This document shows positions 61,367 to 64,000 of a DNA stretch of 64,000 nt, one piece after another; position 1 is the first letter of the stretch, and every line of letters begins with the position of its first letter. This DNA comes from Onchocerca volvulus. Lineage: Eukaryota; Nematoda; Chromadorea; Rhabditida; Onchocercidae. The notes under the pieces were generated by a model that was given only the letters and a program-made list of their open reading frames with translations, did not search any database and was not told where the DNA came from. The translations under genes were made by a program, and so were the position numbers. Location: positions 22,144,824 through 22,208,823 of the forward strand of contig HG738138.1 of the NCBI GenBank assembly GCA_000499405.2, read 5' to 3'.

Positions 61367-64000
61367 TCAGTCATCATCGATCACTGTTAAATCTTCTTCA
61401 ATTTTTTTCATCATTTTTTTCTGCAGCCGAACTTCTCCTTTGTTACCACTGCAAAAATTATCTAATAGGTTTTGTGAGGATAAGCGATAATCCTGCCAAT
61501 TAAAATTAAATGAATTTAATCCATTTTACGAAAAGTGGCAACGACTTGATGGAAATGAAATTTCCGTTTCCAAATGATAAAAGAATGTGAGATTTACCTT
61601 AAATTGGCAGCAGCTTTCTCTCGAAGTTCATCCAAGTTACTGTCGGGCTTAGCCCATTCTAGAACCAATCTTCGACCATAAAAATGAGTTGAATGAATCA
61701 AAGCATTGAATGCACGTCGTGCATCAGCGCGAGTTAAAAAATCAACAAAACCGAAACCGCGATGACCTTCTGCTGACGCACCTACCTGAATTATTAAAAA
61801 TAAGGAACAGATGATGCCATTACCGTCTCAGATAGAAATCGAAAAAAAAAAATAGCAAAATAAGCCTTCAAAGCTTTTCATGAAAAAATTCGGCAGACAT
61901 TGCTAACTCCAGTAACTGAGCAACTATTGATAACAAAATAGATAAAGCTGAAATTTACGTCTTCCGTGCGGCAATTATTTATGTCTCATAAAATAGCAAC
62001 AGCGGCATTAATAATGAAATAATTTTTCTACCATAAACAATGAGTAAACTTGCCTTTTTCGGCATTCTGAACGAGCGAATCTCACCAAACGTAGCAAACA
62101 GCTGTTTAACTTCTTTTCGAGTTGCTTGAAAAGGTATATTTCTGATCAGAATCTTAAAAAAAAAAAGAAAAAAAAATAGACAAAAGCAATGAAATCCAAA
62201 ATTTTACTAGTTTATCATTTTCCATCCGTAGTTATATTATTTTTGAATGTGGACCAATATAGATTTAACAGGTATTTTGCTAGAGATAAGAATGCAAGAT
62301 ACAGCAATAACTATAGCAATAATCTGAAGAAAGCTCAAAATACTATAATCACATTATTTTAATCTACCTACTCGTTAAACTACTGGAAGTACGAATTTTC
62401 TCAAATTTACGAAAAATTTTCATTGTTAAACTGTTAAATTTATCTTAAGAAATTTAATTTGTTGCAGCTTATTAAACTCGTTGATTAAAAAGGAAGCATT
62501 CTTTTTTAAAACCAAGCAAATAAAACCAATTTCATCAAAAAGATTTAACTAAACCAAAAACAAAATTACCTTCGTAGCTTCGCCTTGCTCCAACTCATCA
62601 ACTCCCTTTCTTGCTATGATCTTATCAGGTACAACTTCTCTGTGGGATAATTTCAACATTAAACAATGGCCATCTAATAAAACACCCTGAAAATAAAGCA
62701 AATAAAACAAAAATAATATATCTATGTTTATGATTTTAAAAACAAAAATTTTTTCACCATGAAAATTAGACACAATAATTTTCTATAAACGAACCTGCAT
62801 TTCCTTTATAGCTTGTTGCGCATCCTCTGGCTTATAAAACATAATGAAACCAAATCCCATTGAGAGCGTTTTCGTTGGATCTGCAGCATCTGAAAAGTGA
62901 TATTCGCTATGAATTTTAAAATATATATACTTTACTGAACAGAAAATCATAGCTGTTAGTGCAGCATCTGTTGCCGATTGCAAATATTCTCAATAAAACG
63001 ACTAAAATTAATATTATGCTGAGTAATGTTATTTTGTTTTAATATAATTCGTGCTCAAAATATGTGCAGTTTTTTTCTTTTTTTTAAATATTTGCTTAAA
63101 AACACAATGACGATCTAAAAAAGTTGCCATGAATAATTCTTGTATGAACGGCACTTCAAAATAAAAAATAATCAAAGTAAAAATTATTCTAGTTGCCTCG
63201 TCCAACAAACTTACTTCCCTGATATACCAAATATACAGTTTTGACGAAAAAATTCACCTCGTTTTTTGGAAACAGTAGCAGATCGTATACGAAATCGTGA
63301 CTCAAATTTATTCTTTAGCCTTTCGTCAGTTGTTTTAAAACTCAAATTTTTCACAAATAATGTCGTTCCTGGCAACAATAGGTCATCATCTTCTTTAGTT
63401 CCATCACTATTCACCTCATTTCCAATTTCAGCAATGTGTTTTTCTACTTCTTGTTGTTCCATATCTTCATCTTTCACAGTCGCTTCATTCTTGATTACAT
63501 TGACTAATTCAGCTAAAAAAAAATAGCCTATAATAACATTTTTAACAAATCTTTAAATGCAAACCTAAGGGCGAATAAAACAAATATGGCATATTTTTGG
63601 TTCGTATGCAATTCATAAAATTTAATTGATAAACATAAAAAAATTTTCCGAATTATAATAAATATTAAGATTTAGATCAGTAAATTGCTTCTAAAAGCTG
63701 GGATATGATGACAAAATATTCTGGATTGTAAGAAAGTAGATAAAAATGTATCCATCAATATCAAACAAATCTCATTCATCATTTCTCATCATTTGTGAGA
63801 ATGTTACGGTAACAGTACTTTTGAACATTTTTTGCTAAAATTTTCATACCTTTTTCTTGTGAATCTGGAATTTTTATAGATTCTTCGACCAAACGGTGTT
63901 TCTTGCTTCGTCTTAGTTTCTTCTTATCTTCTGCTGAGAATTCATTATTCTTCTCTCCAGTCTGAATTTCAATGATACGTTGTTTTTGATCATTATTTTC
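61367..64000 (-). CDS. rbd-1: RBM19/Mrd1-family multi-RRM ribosome-biogenesis protein, 3' half
   Basis: Seven exons (63850-64000 cut by the window edge, 63258-63512, 62795-62889, 62570-62686, 62054-62152, 61598-61785, 61367-61448) give 987 nt in one frame, the last 328 residues. Two RRMs are clear. The first runs from TTLFVKNLSFKTTDERLKNK through MGFGFIMFYKPEDAQQAI. The second runs from ILIRNIPFQATRKEVKQLF through HRGFGFVDFLTRADARRAF to YGRRLVLEWA. These match RRM5 and RRM6 and the end of RBM19 (yeast Mrd1, C. elegans RBD-1), a nucleolar factor needed for early pre-rRNA cleavage and 40S assembly. A Lys-rich acidic linker (DKKKLRRSKKHR) precedes the first RRM. The protein ends in IDDD. The intron after the exon at 62054 starts with GC instead of GT. 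Confidence 0.95.

Overview
The window reads as a piece of nematode nuclear genome, most likely a clade III (filarial-type) parasite. It is strongly AT-rich. Its genes are cut into many small exons (16 to 387 nt) by introns mostly of 100 to 450 nt. Splice acceptors are short TTTCAG or TTTTAG tracts, and several start codons lie 0 to 15 nt behind an acceptor, as expected for spliced-leader trans-splicing. The two largest genes match nematode families closely. There is no sign of bacterial operons, CRISPR arrays or tRNA/rRNA genes.

Layout: (1) 1-2542, minus strand: 5' part of a BTB/T1 gene of the KCTD3/SHKBP1 type, running off the left edge. (2) 3419-3532: two neighbouring hairpins. (3) 3613-4628, minus: a complete five-exon MACROD-type macro-domain gene (197 aa). 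(4) 5230-9850: two decayed BEL/Pao-type gag fragments in inverted, head-to-head arrangement, with a paired inner repeat; a related piece lies at 33600-33980. (5) 11658-15310, plus: an unrecognised 12-exon gene for a protein of about 294 aa with one N-terminal membrane segment. (6) 15311-23646: gene-poor, with a dispersed repeat and a perfect 86-bp tandem duplication. (7) 23647-25093, plus: a complete 115-aa protein of unknown function with an internal duplication; then a second plus-strand gene ending at 27271 whose 5' end I could not fix. (8) 27272-40416: mostly non-coding, with a perfect 34-bp inverted repeat, a 60-nt tandem repeat and an AT palindrome. (9) 40417-55259, minus: a complete 39-exon muscle myosin heavy chain (1960 aa), most like the MYO-3/MHC A class as far as I can judge from memory. 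(10) 55285-61366: mostly non-coding, with a Kunitz-like exon and one orphan terminal exon on the minus strand. (11) 61367-64000, minus: 3' half of the RBM19/Mrd1/rbd-1 ribosome-biogenesis RNA-binding protein, running off the right edge.

The genes are unrelated in function (contractile motor, rRNA processing, ADP-ribose metabolism, BTB adaptor, orphans), so there is no pathway cluster. I found no convincing new multi-gene system. The most unusual signals are two GC-AG introns fixed by reading frame, the perfect palindrome, the inverted retroelement pair, a GC-rich exon-like block antisense to the last myosin intron, and two uncharacterised small genes.
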